Shown: positions 12,246-24,300 of the stretch, in pieces | How positions within the stretch are numbered: position 1 is the first letter of the stretch | How the letters are laid out: the number at the start of each line of letters is the position of its first letter | Assembly (NCBI GenBank): GCA_019802505.1 | Contig: JAFMOC010000305.1 | Coordinates: 233,501 to 297,500 of the forward strand | Source of the DNA: Corydoras sp. C115 | Lineage: Eukaryota > Chordata > Actinopteri > Siluriformes > Callichthyidae | Length of the DNA: 64,000 bases | Direction of reading: 5' to 3' | Notes under the pieces: generated by a model | The model's database searches: none | Told to the model about the DNA's origin: nothing | The model's input: the letters and a program-made list of their open reading frames with translations, nothing else | Position numbers and translations under genes: made by a program

Positions 12246-12945
12246 ATTCCTCCATTATCTTCCGCTTTATCCTCTACGAGGTCCACATGCCCATCCAGGG
12301 GAGAACATTTCGGGCACTGGGCAGATACACCCAGGACAAGGGGGGGCAATCTATCACTGGACACACACTCACTCTCACAGACACACACACTATATGGGGC
12401 AATTTGGAGAATTCAATTCACCTTGAATCCATGTTTTTGGACTGTGGGAGGAAACCGGAGAACCCGGAGGAAACCCACACGGACACGGGGAGAACATGGA
12501 AACTCCACCCAGATTGGGATTTGAACCTGGAATCCCCAGCGCTGAGAGGAGAACATGCTAAACCGCTAAGCCACCATGCCACCTGCATTTTATATCATCC
12601 ATCCATTATCTTCCGCTTTATTATTAGTAGGGTCATGGGGGGGGTTACACCCAGGACAGGGGGCAATCTATCACTGGGCACACACTCACTCACACAATCA
12701 CTCTCTATATGGGGCAATTTGGAAAATTTAATTGACCTTGAATCCATGTATTTTATCTTTCGCTTTATCCTCTACTAGGGTAGTGGGGGGGGGGGGTCAA
12801 CATGCCCATCCAGGGGAGAACGTTTCGGGCGCTGGGTAGATACACCCAGGACAGGGGGGCAATCTATCACTGGACACACAATCACTCACACAGACACACT
12901 CTATATGGGGCAATTTGGAGAATGCAATTCACCTTGATCACTCAT
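12246..12945 (-). mobile_element. three SINE copies in tandem, minus strand
   Basis: A near full-length copy (12246-12590) is followed by two head-less copies, about 12591-12760 and 12761-12945. Each starts with the tail ('cttccgctttat' or 'tctttcgctttatcctctac') and ends in mid-body near 'ggcaatttgga'. Repeated truncation at a similar site suggests tandem duplication or insertion into earlier tails. Confidence 0.85.
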
Positions 12946-13033
12946 CTTCGTTGTCCTTTAAGGGGCAGTGTACAGTTACCATGCAGCAAAGCCTTTAAAA
13001 CAAGGGGGGGGCAGTGCGCCCTCTATAAGGACA

Positions 13034-13281
13034 TTCTCTCAGCGCTGGGGATTCCCGGTTCGAATCCCAATCTGGATGGAGTTTGCATGTTCTCCCTGAG
13101 TCCATGTGGGTTTCCTATGGGTTCTCCGGTTTCCTCCCACAGTCCAGTTCAAGGTTAATTGAATGCTCCAAATTGCCCCATATAGAGTGTGTCTGTGTGA
13201 GTGTGTGTGTCCAGTGATAGATTGCCCCCCCGCCCGCGACCCTAGTAGAGGATGAAGCGGAAGATAATGGATGGATGGATG
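13034..13281 (+). mobile_element. SINE, head partly missing
   Basis: Starts at 'ctctctcagcgctggggatt', contains the B-box-like 'ggttcgaatcc', and ends with 'gaggatgaagcggaagataa' and four ATGG units. Confidence 0.88.
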
Positions 13282-13915
13282 ATCATGGGGATGCCAACCT
13301 CCCACCCCCCTGACATTATTCTTCTGGACGTTCTCAGTGTTCTTCAGTCTGTGTTTCCCTCAAACCCTCAAATCAAAACCCAAAGATCAGCAGACGTCAG
13401 ACGTTTTTCGTCTCTGCCGTCTGCCATGCTCTCAGTGACACTCATATTGCATCACGCTGCACCCCCCCACCCCCCACACCTCCCGGGGAAGCGAGCCGAT
13501 TGGCTGAAGCCGGACCGTACTTCATGCCAGTTTTCCGAATCCCGGTAATCGTCCACGGTTCTCTGGATTTCCATTTATATGAGGGTTCTACGGAACGCAC
13601 CGCCCCACGTTCCCCTCTGAATGTTTTATACAGAACCGTCTCCGTACGTCAGGACGCCGTTTCCATCACGCACTCGCGTTTTCTGCGCTTCCCGTCATCA
13701 GCGGGAGGCCACGCCAGCGTTTCCTGGACCGGCCCTCGTCCTCTCGACATGATCGCGTCCTCGCGGCCCGAATCGCGTCCTCATCATCAGCATGCGGCCC
13801 GGTGTCTTTAAGTGGCTCTGAGAGAGGGAGGTGGGCGGGGCCAGACCGGGGCTGCGTGGTGGAGGATGGCCCTAAATATTAAACATTTAAAGTTTACTAT
13901 GATATCCTGGTTGAC
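13282..13915. other. unique intronic sequence
   Basis: Single-copy, moderately GC-rich DNA with a C-rich patch near 13462-13488. No gene or repeat recognised. Confidence 0.45.
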
Positions 13916-14955
13916 ATGACACGATACGATTAAGATATGATACGATACAATACGATTAAGATACAATAAGATTAAGATAAGATACGATTAAGATAAGATA
14001 CGACACGATACGATAAGATACAATTAAGATACAATAAGATACGATAAAATTAAGATACGATAAGATACGATACAATTAAGATACGATAAGATATGATTAA
14101 AATAAGATACGATTAAGATACAATAAGATACGTTTAAGATACGATTAAGATACGATTAAGATAAGAAACGATTAAGATCCGATACGATACGATTAAGATA
14201 AAATAAGATACAATACGATTAAAATAAGATATGATTAAGATACGATACGATTAAGATATGATAAGATTAAGATACAATAAGATACGACACGATTAAGATA
14301 AGATACAATTAAGATACGATACGATTAAGATACGATTAAGATACAATAACATACGACACGATTAAGATAAGATACAATTAAGATACGATACGATTAAGAT
14401 ACGATTAAGATACAATAAGATACGATACGATTAAAATACAAAACAATTAAGATACGATACGATTAAGATACAATACGATTAAGATATGATTAAGATACGA
14501 TACAATAAGATATGATATAATACAAGATACATTAAGATACAATACGATACAATAAGATACAATTAAGATACGATACAATAAGATACGATTAAGATACGAT
14601 ACAATAAGATGAGAAGATAAGATTAAGATAAGATACGACACAATAAGAAACGATTAAGATACAATTAAGATACGATACAATAAGATACGATTAAGATACG
14701 ATACAATAAGATAAGATACGATAAGATACGATAAGATAAGATATGATTAAGATACGATACAATAAGAAACGATTAAGATACGATACGTTAAAATAAGATG
14801 CGATGAGATACGATACGATAAGATACTCGAATAATAATATACGATATGATAAAATAAGATACGATAAGTTACGATATAATACAATAAAGATGCAATAAGA
14901 TACGATTAAGATGCGATACGATGACAAATGATACAACACGACACGACACAATGAG
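13916..14955. repeat. GATA-rich short-unit array
   Basis: About 1.04 kb of 'gatacgattaagata', 'caataagata' and 'gataagatac' in shuffled order; effectively 5-bp steps organised in 10-20-bp blocks. The plus strand carries many AGATAA/AGATAC motifs. The tyrosine/isoleucine/leucine-rich frames on the minus strand are artefacts. Confidence 0.95.
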
Positions 14956-15415
14956 ATAAGGACAGACCTTTGTTCGTCTCACACTGGGGACATTCACACG
15001 ATATTGATTTTATTTAAAAGAAAAGTTGAAATTCTGCTGAACATTCGAATCGTCGCGTCATGTTCGTAAAACCCGCGTGAGGAATTCGTGAACGTTCAGA
15101 GAGCTCGGGGAATCCGTACATGACCGGCATCAACGTCGACGCTTTTCATCAGCATCACCTCTGAACCCGAGAAACGTTCTCGCCGTCAACGTTCCGCTGC
15201 CCTGCTGGAGTCTCGCTGCTTAATTAACTCTCGCACCATCAGCGCCGCGGACTCTCGCACCGAGGGGGCGGTTATCTGGGCACGGCCTGGAGAGCGTGAA
15301 TCAGCGAGAAGCGCGAGAGTTCTCACAGATGACGATTCTCTACGTTCTCCTCGTGATTCAACGCTCCAGAGAAACAAACTTCAGAACGCCGTTCCCAACA
15401 TACTAACATGGGGGG

Positions 15416-15416
<1 letters not shown>
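14956..15416. other. unique intronic sequence
   Basis: Single-copy DNA, no gene recognised. Confidence 0.45.

Positions 15417-15478
<62 letters not shown>
15417..15478. repeat. TA microsatellite
   Basis: About 31 TA units directly before a block of tandem SINE fragments. Confidence 0.97.
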
Positions 15479-15481
<3 letters not shown>

Positions 15482-15483
15482 CA

Positions 15484-16092
15484 AGGTTCTAGGGTGGAGT
15501 TTCCATGTTCTCCCCGTGTCCATGTCGGTTTCCTCCGGGTTCTCCGGTTTCCTCCCACAGTCCGAAAACATGGATCAAGGTGAATTGAATTCTCCAAATT
15601 GCCCCATATAGAGTGTGTTTGTGTGTGTGCCCAGTGATCGATTGCCCCCGTCCTGGGTGTGGAAACGTTCTCCCCTGGATGGGCATGGGCATGGGCATGG
15701 GCATGGGCCCCCCCCCCCACACACACAGTCCAAAAACATGGATCAAGGTGAAATTAATTCTCCAAATCGCCCCATAAAGTGTGTGTTTGGGTGTCTGTGT
15801 GAGTGAGTGTGTGCCCAGTGACCGATTGCCCCCATGTCCTGGCTGTATGAGCCCAGTACCCAATGGGCATGGGGAACCCCCCACAGTACAAAAACATGGA
15901 TCAAGGTAAATTGAATGCTCCAAATTGCCCCATATAGAGTGTGTCTGTGTGAGTGAGAGTGTGCCCAGTGATAGATTGCCCCCCTGTCTGGGTGTATCTA
16001 CCCAGCGCCTGAAACGTTCTCTCCTGGATGGGCATGGGGAACCCCCACGTGACCCCTGTAGAAGATAAAGTGGAACATAATGGATGGATGGT
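15484..16092 (+). mobile_element. three tandem SINE body units
   Basis: The segment 'cacagtccaaaaacatggat' (or a close variant) to 'ggggaacccc' recurs near 15555, 15726 and 15885. Only the first unit keeps sequence upstream of the body, and only the last keeps the tail ('gaagataaagtggaacataa', then 'tggatggatgg'). 'gggcat' is repeated four times at 15680-15704. This looks like local tandem amplification of the body, not three insertions. Confidence 0.85.
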
Positions 16093-16386
16093 AGTAAGGT
16101 TTCTCGGTTCCTCTGTAATCAGTTCCTGGAACCGTGGTTCTATTTTCCTCGTTAATGACGCCATGCAGACCTAATTGCACCTGCAGCCGGTTCTCCGCAC
16201 TGCCGCGTGTTGTCACCTTTAATTGAGCGCTTCACACGTTGGCCCATGTTGTTCTCCTCGGTTCCGTGTGCACGGCATTTAAATCATGTTTGTATTTTGT
16301 GGTTCCTCCCACATCGTGTTAATTGGCTCTTCTCGCGGCGTTTCCATGGCGGCGGCGTTCCGAAGCTCGTTAGCGTGACATCACAC
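16093..16386. other. unique intronic sequence
   Basis: Single-copy; nothing recognised. Confidence 0.4.
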
Positions 16387-16519
16387 CAGGAAGCGTTCCG
16401 TAAACGAGAACGTAAACGAGAACGTATCATTTGGGTTGTAGATATCTGAAGATTAATTACATCACGCTCAGAACCGCCGGAGGCGTGCTGCAAGTCACTG
16501 ACCTCGCTGCCCGTCACAT
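16387..16519. repeat. left flank of minisatellite, duplicated at 18897
   Basis: 'catttgggttgtagatatct', 'gattaattacatcac', 'gcgtgctgcaagtc' and 'gacctcgctgcccgtcacat' recur in the same order at 18897-19026. The second copy has an extra ~11 bp ('gtgagagcgtg'). The minisatellite between is therefore bounded by direct repeats of about 130 bp. Confidence 0.88.
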
Positions 16520-18896
16520 GACCCGTAACCTCCACCATCTCTCCACCTGACTCCATAACCTCCACCATCTCTCCAACCGACTCCGTAACCTCCACCATCT
16601 CTTCAACCGACTCACTCATGACTCTCCAACCGACTCCATAACCTCCACCATCTCTCCACCTGACTCCATAACCTCCACCATCTCTCCAACAGACTCCATA
16701 ACCTCCACCATCTCTCCAACCGACTCCATAACCTCCACCATCTCTCCACCTGACTCCATAACCTCCACCATCTCTCCAACAGACTCCATAACCTCCACCA
16801 TCTCTCCAACCGACTCCATAACCTCCACCATCTCTCCAACCGACTCCGTAACCTCCACCATCTCTCCAACCGACTCCATAACCTCCACCATCTCTCCAAC
16901 CGACTCGCTCCGTAACCTCCACCATCTCTTCAACCGACTCCGTAACCTCCACCATCTCTCCAACTGACTCTGTAACCTCCACCATCTCTCCAACCGACTC
17001 GCTCCGTAACCTCCACCATCTCTTCAACTGACTCTGTAACCTCCACCATCTCTCCAACCGACTCGCTCCGTCACCTCTACCATCTCTCCAACCGACTCCG
17101 TAACCTCCACCGTCTCTCCAACTGACTCACCCCGTAACCTCCACCATCTCTTCAAATGACTCTGTAACCTCCACCGTCTCTCCAACCGACTCACCCCGTA
17201 ACCTCCACCATCTCTTCAAATGACTCTGTAACCTCCACCGTCTCTCCAACCGACTCGCTCCGTCACCTCTACCATCTATCCAACCGACTCCGTAACCTCC
17301 ACCATCTCTTCAAATGACTCTGTAACCTCCACCGTCTCTCCAACCGACTCGCTCAGTCACCTCTACCATCTATCCAACCGACTCCGTAACCTCCACCATC
17401 TCTTCAAATGACTCTGTAACCTCCACCGTCTCTCCAACTGACTCGCTCTGTAACCTCCACCATCTCTTCAACCGACTCCGTAACCTCCACCATCTCTTCA
17501 ACCGACTCCGTAACCTCCACCATCTCTCCAACCGACTCCATAACCTCCACCATCTCTCCAACCGACTCTGTAACCTCCACCATCTCTCCAACCGACTCGC
17601 TCCGTCACCTCTACCATCTATTCAAATCGACTCCGTAATCTCCACCATCTCTCCAACCGACTCACTCATGACTCTCCAACTGACTCCATAACCTCCACCC
17701 TCTCTCCAAACGACTCGCTCCATAACCTCGACCATCTCTCCAAACGACTCTGTAACCTCCACCATCTCTCCAAACGACTCGCTCCGTAACCTCCACCATC
17801 TCTCCAAACGACTCCGTAATCTCCACCATCTCTCCAAATGACTCGCTCCGTAATCTCCACCATCTCTCCAAACAACTCCATAATCTCCACCATCTCTCCA
17901 AATGACTCGCTCCGTAATCTCCACCATCTCTCCAAACAACTCCATAATCTCCACCATCTCTCCAAACGACTCCGTAATCTCCACCATCTCTCCAAACGAC
18001 TTGCTCCGCAATCTCCACCATCTCTCCAAACAACTCCATAATCTCCACCATCTCTCCAAACGACTCCGTAATCTCCACCATCTCTCCAAACAACTCCATA
18101 ATCTCCACCATCTCTCCAAACGACTCCGTAATCTCCACCATCTCTCCAAACAACTCCATAATCTCCACCATCTCTCCAAACGACTCCATAATCTCCACCA
18201 TCTCTCCAAATGACTCGCTCCGTAATCTCCACCATCTCTCCAAACAACTCCATAATCTCCACCATCTCTCCAAACGACTCCGTAATCTCCACCATCTCTC
18301 CAAACGACTTGCTCCGCAATCTCCACCATCTCTCCAAACAACTCCATAATCTCCACCATCTCTCCAAACGACTCCGTAATCTCCACCATCTCTCCAAACA
18401 ACTCCATAATCTCCACCATCTCTCCAAACGACTCCGTAATCTCCACCATCTCTCCAAACAACTCCATAATCTCCACCATCTCTCCAAACGACTCCGTAAT
18501 CTCCACCATCTCTCCAAACGACTTGCTCCGTAATCTCCACCATCTCTCCAAACGACTCGCTCCGTAACCTCCACCATCTCTCCAAACGACTCTGTAACCT
18601 CCACCATCTCTCCAAACGACTCGCTCCGTAACCTCCACCATCTCTCCAAATGACTCCGTAATCTCCACCATCTCTCCAAATGACTCCGTAATCTCCACCA
18701 TCTCTCCAAATGACTCCGTAATCTCCACCATCTCTCCAAACGACTCTGTAACCTCCACCATCTCTCCAAACGACTCGCTCCGTAACCTCCACCATCTCTC
18801 CAAACGACTCGCTCCGTAACCTCCACCATCTCTCCAAACGACTCCGTGATCTCCTACATTTCTCCAAACGACTCGCTCCATAACCGCCACCATCTC
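16520..18896. repeat. 30-bp minisatellite, two variants
   Basis: About 2.4 kb of 'ctccaaccgactccataacc' + 'tccaccatct' (16520-17690), changing to 'ctccaaacgactccgtaatc' + 'tccaccatct' (17700-18896). Some units carry an extra 'gctcc'. Because the unit is 30 bp and largely stop-free on the minus strand, it yields overlapping frames of up to 510 codons reading W-R-D-G-G-Y-G-V or G-E-M-V-E-V-T-E; these are not genes. The core is shared with the 33-bp array at 20285-21855. Confidence 0.95.
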
Positions 18897-19026
18897 TCAG
18901 GAACCGTTCCGTATCATTTGGGTTGTAGATGTGAGAGCGTGATATCTGAGGATTAATTACATCACACATAGAAGAACCGGCGGCGTGCTGCAAGTCGCTG
19001 ACCTCGCTGCCCGTCACATGACCCGG
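18897..19026. repeat. right flank of minisatellite, direct copy of 16387-16519
   Basis: Same order of landmarks as the left flank, ending 'cacatgacccggggg'. The two flanks differ by scattered substitutions and one short insertion, so the duplication is not very recent. Confidence 0.88.
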
Positions 19027-19240
19027 GGGTTCTGGGTCACGCTTGCGTTTGCTCTCACGGGCGGTGGGCGCTCGGGACATCGGGTGGACGGGGGACGGTA
19101 GCATTGCGCGCCGATAAATAGCACGAATCCAGCACCCCCCCCCCCACCTCCCAAAACGCAGAGTCATCGATTTTTGCCTACAGTGCTTACACACACAGGA
19201 GAGTGTCCTCCATATTTAACACACACACACACACACACAC

Positions 19241-19395
19241 ACTGCATGAAGTGAGCACAGGTGCCCGGAGCGGTGGGCAGGGGTTAGGGGCCTTGCCCAA
19301 GGGCACTACATTCGCAGCACTTGGTGGAACCGGGAATCAAACCGGGGACCTTTAGGTTGCAACGCTGCTTCCTCAACCAAGTGCAGAACACACAA
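19241..19395 (-). mobile_element. second SINE-like repeat, reversed B box
   Basis: 'cggagcggtgggcaggggtt', 'ccttgcccaagggcactaca' and 'ggaaccgggaatcaaaccgg' match, from general knowledge of fish genomes, a widespread tRNA-like interspersed repeat. On the minus strand 'GGTTTGATTCC' fits a B box. A CA run at about 19209-19242 precedes it. No target duplication found. Confidence 0.6.
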
Positions 19396-19435
19396 CATCG
19401 TTTACTATTTTTTTTGTTGTTATTATAAAGGGGGC

Positions 19436-19706
19436 ATGTTCTCCTCTCAGCGCTAGGGATTCCCGGTTCGAATCCCAATCTGGGTAGAGTTCCCATGTCC
19501 TCCCCGTGTCCGCGTGGGTTTCCTCCGGGTTCTCCGGTTTCCTCCCACAGTCCAAAAAACATGGATTCAAAGTGAATTGAATTCTACAAATTGCCCCATA
19601 TAGAGTGTGAGTGAGTGTGTGTGCTCAGTGATAGATTGCCCCCCTCTCCTGGGTGTATCTGCCCAGCCCCAGAAACGTTCTCCCCTGGATGGGCACGGTG
19701 GACCCC
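19436..19706 (+). mobile_element. SINE, tail-less copy
   Basis: Head fragment 'catgttctcctctcagcgct', B-box-like 'ggttcgaatcc', body to 'gttctcccctggatgggcac'. The tail is lost. Confidence 0.88.
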
Positions 19707-20149
19707 ACCCCATGCACATAACGGACGTTCCGCGTTCTTTCTCGGAACGCAAAACGCATCATCGCGGCTTCTTTTATGTCCGAAGGGCAAATTTTCGCGG
19801 TTAGAACGGAAACGCTTTGCTGAGCAGACCCCCTGCCGAGAGCCAATCGGCTGTCCGTCTACGCCCCCCTCCTTTCGTCTGCCTCAAGGTCAGGTGACCG
19901 AAGGCGCCGATTGTTACGGTTGTTGGCGAATTCAAGGCCAACTTTAGAGGACGTGATGGAAACGATGTCCAATCAGCAGACAGCAACCGCAAACCGGAGA
20001 ACATCGCAGGCGGAAAACGCAATCGTAGCTGGAGACAATTTCTAATTTACTATGCAAGGACATGTCATCGTCTCAGGGTTCGGGGGACACGGGGCAGGGG
20101 GACGTGAGCGTCGGGTCCGGCTTCATTTGTCTTTTGCCCCAAATCGGAT
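19707..20149. other. unique intronic sequence
   Basis: Single-copy DNA; the 110-codon plus-strand frame crossing it starts inside the SINE and is not credible. Confidence 0.45.
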
Positions 20150-20284
20150 ATGCGCCGCCTCACCGACAGATCTGATTGGATGAAGGCTCGTTATCACAAA
20201 TTAAATTTGGCAAAATCAGATCGTCTCATAATTCCAGCTGAACCCTCAATCCATCACGACCTGACCTTCCAAACTGACAGCTCC
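20150..20284 (+). pseudogene. LINE reverse transcriptase fragment
   Basis: About 45 codons, with 'WMKARYHKLNLAKSDRLIIP' followed by 'PSIHHDLTFQTDSS', resemble the region after the catalytic motif of a fish L2/CR1-type reverse transcriptase. The frame then runs without a stop into the adjacent 33-bp minisatellite, giving a spurious 350-codon fusion frame. No other LINE domain is present beside it. Confidence 0.7.
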
Positions 20285-21855
20285 ACCGACTCTCCAACCG
20301 ACTCGCTCATAACCTCCACCGACTCTCCAACCGACTCGCTCATAACCTCCACCGACTCTCCAACCGACTCACTCATAACCTCCACCGACGCTCCAACCGA
20401 CTCGCTCATAACCTCCACCGACTCTCCAACCGACTCGCTCATAACCTCCACCGACTCTCCAACCGATTCGCTCATAACCTCCACCGACTCTCCAACCGAC
20501 TCGCTCATAACCTCCACCGACTCTCCAACCGACTCGCTCATAACCTCCACCGACTCTCCAACCGACTCGCTCATAACCTCCACCGACTCTCCAACCGACT
20601 CGCTCATAACCTCCACCGACTCTCCAACCGACTCGCTCATAACCTCCACCGACTCTCCAACCGACTCGCTCATAACCTCCACCGACTCTCCAACCGACTC
20701 GCTCATAACCTCCACCGACTCTCCAACCGACTCGCTCATAACCTCCACCGACTCTCCAACCGACTCGCTCATAACCGCCACCGACTCTCCAACCGACTCG
20801 CTCATAACCTCCACCGACTCTCCAACCGACTCGCTCATAACCTCCACCGACTCTCCAACCGATTCGCTCATAACCTCCACCGACTCTCCAACCGACTCGC
20901 TCATAACCTCCACCGACTCTCCAATAACTCGCTCACCGACCTCCACCGACTCGCTCATAACCTCCACCGACTCACTCATAACCTCCACCGACTCTCCAAC
21001 CGACTCGCTCATAACCTCCACCGACTCGCTCATAACCTCCACCGACTCTCCAACCGACTCGCTCATAACCTCCACCGACTCGCTCATAACCTCCACCGAC
21101 TCTCCAACCGACTCGCTCATAACCTCCACCGACTCGCTCATAACCTCCACCGACTCTCCAACCGACTCTCTCATAACCTCCACCAACCGAATCGCTCCGT
21201 AACCTCCACCAACTCTCCAACCGACTCGCTCCATAACCTCCACCGACTCTCCAACCGAATCGTTACGTAACCTCCACCGACTCTCCAACCGAATCGTTCT
21301 GTAACCTCCACCGACTCTCCAAACGACTCGCACCGTATCCTCCACCGACTCTCCAACCGAATCGTTCTGTAACCTCCACCGACTCTCCAACCGAAACGTT
21401 CTGTAACCTCCACCGACTCTCCAGCCGACTCGCTCCATATCCTCCACTGACTCTCCAACCGACTCGCTCCATATCCTCCACCGACTCGCTCCATAACCTC
21501 CACTGACTCTCCAACCGACTCACTCTGTAACCTCCACCGACTCTCCAACCAACTCGCTCATAACCTCCACCATCTCGCTCCATAACCTCCACTGACTCTC
21601 CAACCGACTCACTCTGTAACCTCCACCGACTCTCCAACCAACTCGCTCATAACCTCCACCATCTCGCTCCATAACCTCCACTGACTCTCCAACCGACTCA
21701 CTCTGTAACCTCCACTGACTCTCCAACCAACTCTCTCTGTAACCTCCACCGTCTCTCCAACCATCTCGCTCCATAACCTTCACAGACTCACTCATAACCT
21801 CCACAGACTCACTCATAACCTCCACCATCTCTCCAACCGACTCACTCCATAACTG
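20285..21855. repeat. 33-bp minisatellite
   Basis: 'tctccaaccgactcgctcat' + 'aacctccaccgac' repeats exactly every 33 bp from 20291 to about 20920. It then mixes with a shorter unit lacking 'tctccaaccgac' and becomes degenerate from 21180. The near-identical left part implies recent homogenisation. With an 11-codon, stop-free unit both strands show long frames (350 and 397 codons) that are not genes. Confidence 0.96.
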
Positions 21856-22489
21856 TGTTCTGACCCAAAAACCATCAAGTTGGGAGCCACACGTTGGCCT
21901 CATAGGAACGTTCTCCGGCTTGGGCCAACCCTTTGGTGCTTTGGTTCTCCATTACCTCGTCGACTCCACCTCCACCCCTCTCTCCGTTAATGCCGTTTAG
22001 GTTCGTTGCTAAACAGACGGGAGTTCGCCCTCTGCTGCACGGAGATGGGATTTTTCAAACGGTTTAAACCGCGAGCCCAAAGGAACGCAAGGAACCCAGA
22101 CTCAAACCCGAAGACATGAATGGGTTCTGCTTCAGATCGGATCTGAGATGCATGACATGTTCAAACAATCAGAGGAGATGTGAAGTGCCCCATGCGCAGT
22201 GAGCAGAACCTCAGCAACTGCCCCGATTCAGTCACTCACTCGCGTCTCTCAGCGAGGGAAGAAACGAATGCTAATCAAAGTTTAATCTGGGATCAAGCGT
22301 CGAACGCTTATTTTCAAAATCCTCCCGCCGTCCTATTCCGGCACACCGAGCTGGAGAACCCGGGAGCAGAACCATCAGACTCAGAACGGGTCACAATGCG
22401 ATGTTCCGCTGATGTGTGGATGACGTTCCGGATCATTCTAATGGATGAGGGTCAGCAGGTGTTGATCACCAGAATTGATGACGTGATGA
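21856..22489. other. unique intronic sequence
   Basis: Single-copy; no gene or repeat recognised. Confidence 0.45.
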
Positions 22490-23065
22490 CGTCCACCACA
22501 GAGCCTGATGACGTCCACCACAGAACCTGATGATCTCCTCCACAGAACCTGATGATCTCCTCCATAGAACCTGATGACGTCCACCACAAAACCTGATGAT
22601 CTCCTCCACAGAACCTGATGATCTCCTCCACAGAACCTGATGATCTCCTCCACAGAACCTGATGATCTGCATCACAGAACCTGATGACATCCACCACAGA
22701 ACCTGATGATCTGCATCACGAACCTGTTGACGTCCACCACAGAACCTGATGACGTCCGCCACAGAACCTGATGATCTCCTCCACAGAACCTGATGATTTC
22801 CACCATCGGTCATCGGTTCTGTGGTGATCACCAGTTCTGTGATGCAGATCATCAGGTTCTACGGTGGACATCATCAGGTTCTGTGATGCAGATCATCAGG
22901 TTCTATGGTGGACATCATCAGGTTCTGTGGTGGAGATCATCAGGTTCTATGGTGGAGATCTTCAGGTTCGGTGGTGGCGATCATCATTTTCTGTGATGCA
23001 GATCATCAAGTTCTATGGTGGAGATCTTCAGGTTCGGTGGTGGACGTCATCACTTCACCGGTGGA
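22490..23065. repeat. 22-bp minisatellite that reverses orientation
   Basis: The left half (22490-22800) repeats 'cctgatgatctcctccacag' + 'aa'. The right half (22815-23065) repeats the reverse complement, 'ttctgtggtggagatcatca' + 'gg'. The switch is near 22800-22815. The halves form an imperfect inverted repeat of about 250-bp arms. Confidence 0.92.
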
Positions 23066-23410
23066 TGAAGATACTTGGGGAATGAAATCCTCCATGTTTG
23101 TTCCTCTCATGGTTCCTCTCATGTTCTCTAATCTTCAGGATCTCCTGTACAGTGCAGAGAGCATTTCGTCTCCTGTCTCCTGAAATCAGGTCGCTGCGAA
23201 AGAAACGAACGTTCCCAAGAATCGATACTTCATACATAACAATCAGATTAGGGCCTCTCCCGTCATTAATGTGAGGTGCAGCAGCAGACGAAATGTCAGC
23301 AGGTTTACGGGTGGAGGGGGGCATCTGTCAACATGTCTGCATGTGAGATGATGAGCATGTGTTACCATGACGACAAGAGAGAACACACCAAGAGACCAAA
23401 GGCTCCAACC
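23066..23410. other. unique intronic sequence
   Basis: Single-copy; no gene recognised. Confidence 0.4.
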
Positions 23411-24300
23411 ATGACGTCGTGCACACACACACACACACAAACACACACACAAACTCCCACACACACAAACTCCTACACACACACTGACACAAACACAAAT
23501 ACCTACACACACACACACATCCCCACACACAAACCCCGCCACACACACACCCACAAACACACAAACTCCTACACACACACTGACACAAACACAAATACCT
23601 ACACACATACACACACATCCCCACACACAAACCCCGCCACACACACACCCACAAACACACAAACTCCTACAAACACACACGCCCACACACACAGACACAC
23701 AAACTCCTACACACACAAACCCCCCCACACACACTAAGCCACAGACACACCTACACACACACATCCCCACACTCACACAAACCCCCACACACTAAGCCAC
23801 ACACACACACAAACTCTTACACACACACACAAACTCCCACACACAAACTGCTACACACACACCAACACAAACACAAACACAAATACACACACACGTCCCC
23901 ACACACAAACCCCCCCACACACAAACACGCACACAAACTCCTACACACACACACAAACACATCCCCACACACACACACAAACACACAAACTCTTACACAC
24001 ACACTCACCTTCACATACATACATCCCCACACACACACAAACCCCCACACACACACACACACATCCCCACACACAATAAGCCACACACACATCCCCATAC
24101 ACACACAAACCAACACACACACACACACACACACACCTGCACACATCCACACGTTCCTACACACACAAACACACACACACCTGGACCCTGCACACCCCCC
24201 CCCCCCCCCACACTCACCTACACACATACCTGAACCCTGCACACATCCCTACACCCCCCAACAAACTCCTACACACACATCTCTGAACCCCGCACACACC
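23411..24300. repeat. CA-rich cryptic minisatellite
   Basis: About 0.9 kb of CA runs punctuated by 'aaactcctacacacacac', 'catccccacacacaaacccc' and 'gccacacacacacc'. A ~110-bp block near 23470-23560 is repeated at 23565-23660. Confidence 0.95.

Noticed and set aside
17622..19194. Overlapping minus-strand frames of 387-510 codons
   Set aside because: They translate the 30-bp minisatellite in three registers at once (G-E-M-V-E-V-T-E; W-R-D-G-G-Y-G-V; L-E-R-W-W-R-L), as expected from a unit divisible by three without stops.
20254..21447. 397-codon minus-strand frame
   Set aside because: Antisense reading of the 33-bp minisatellite; no unique sequence, start context or domain.
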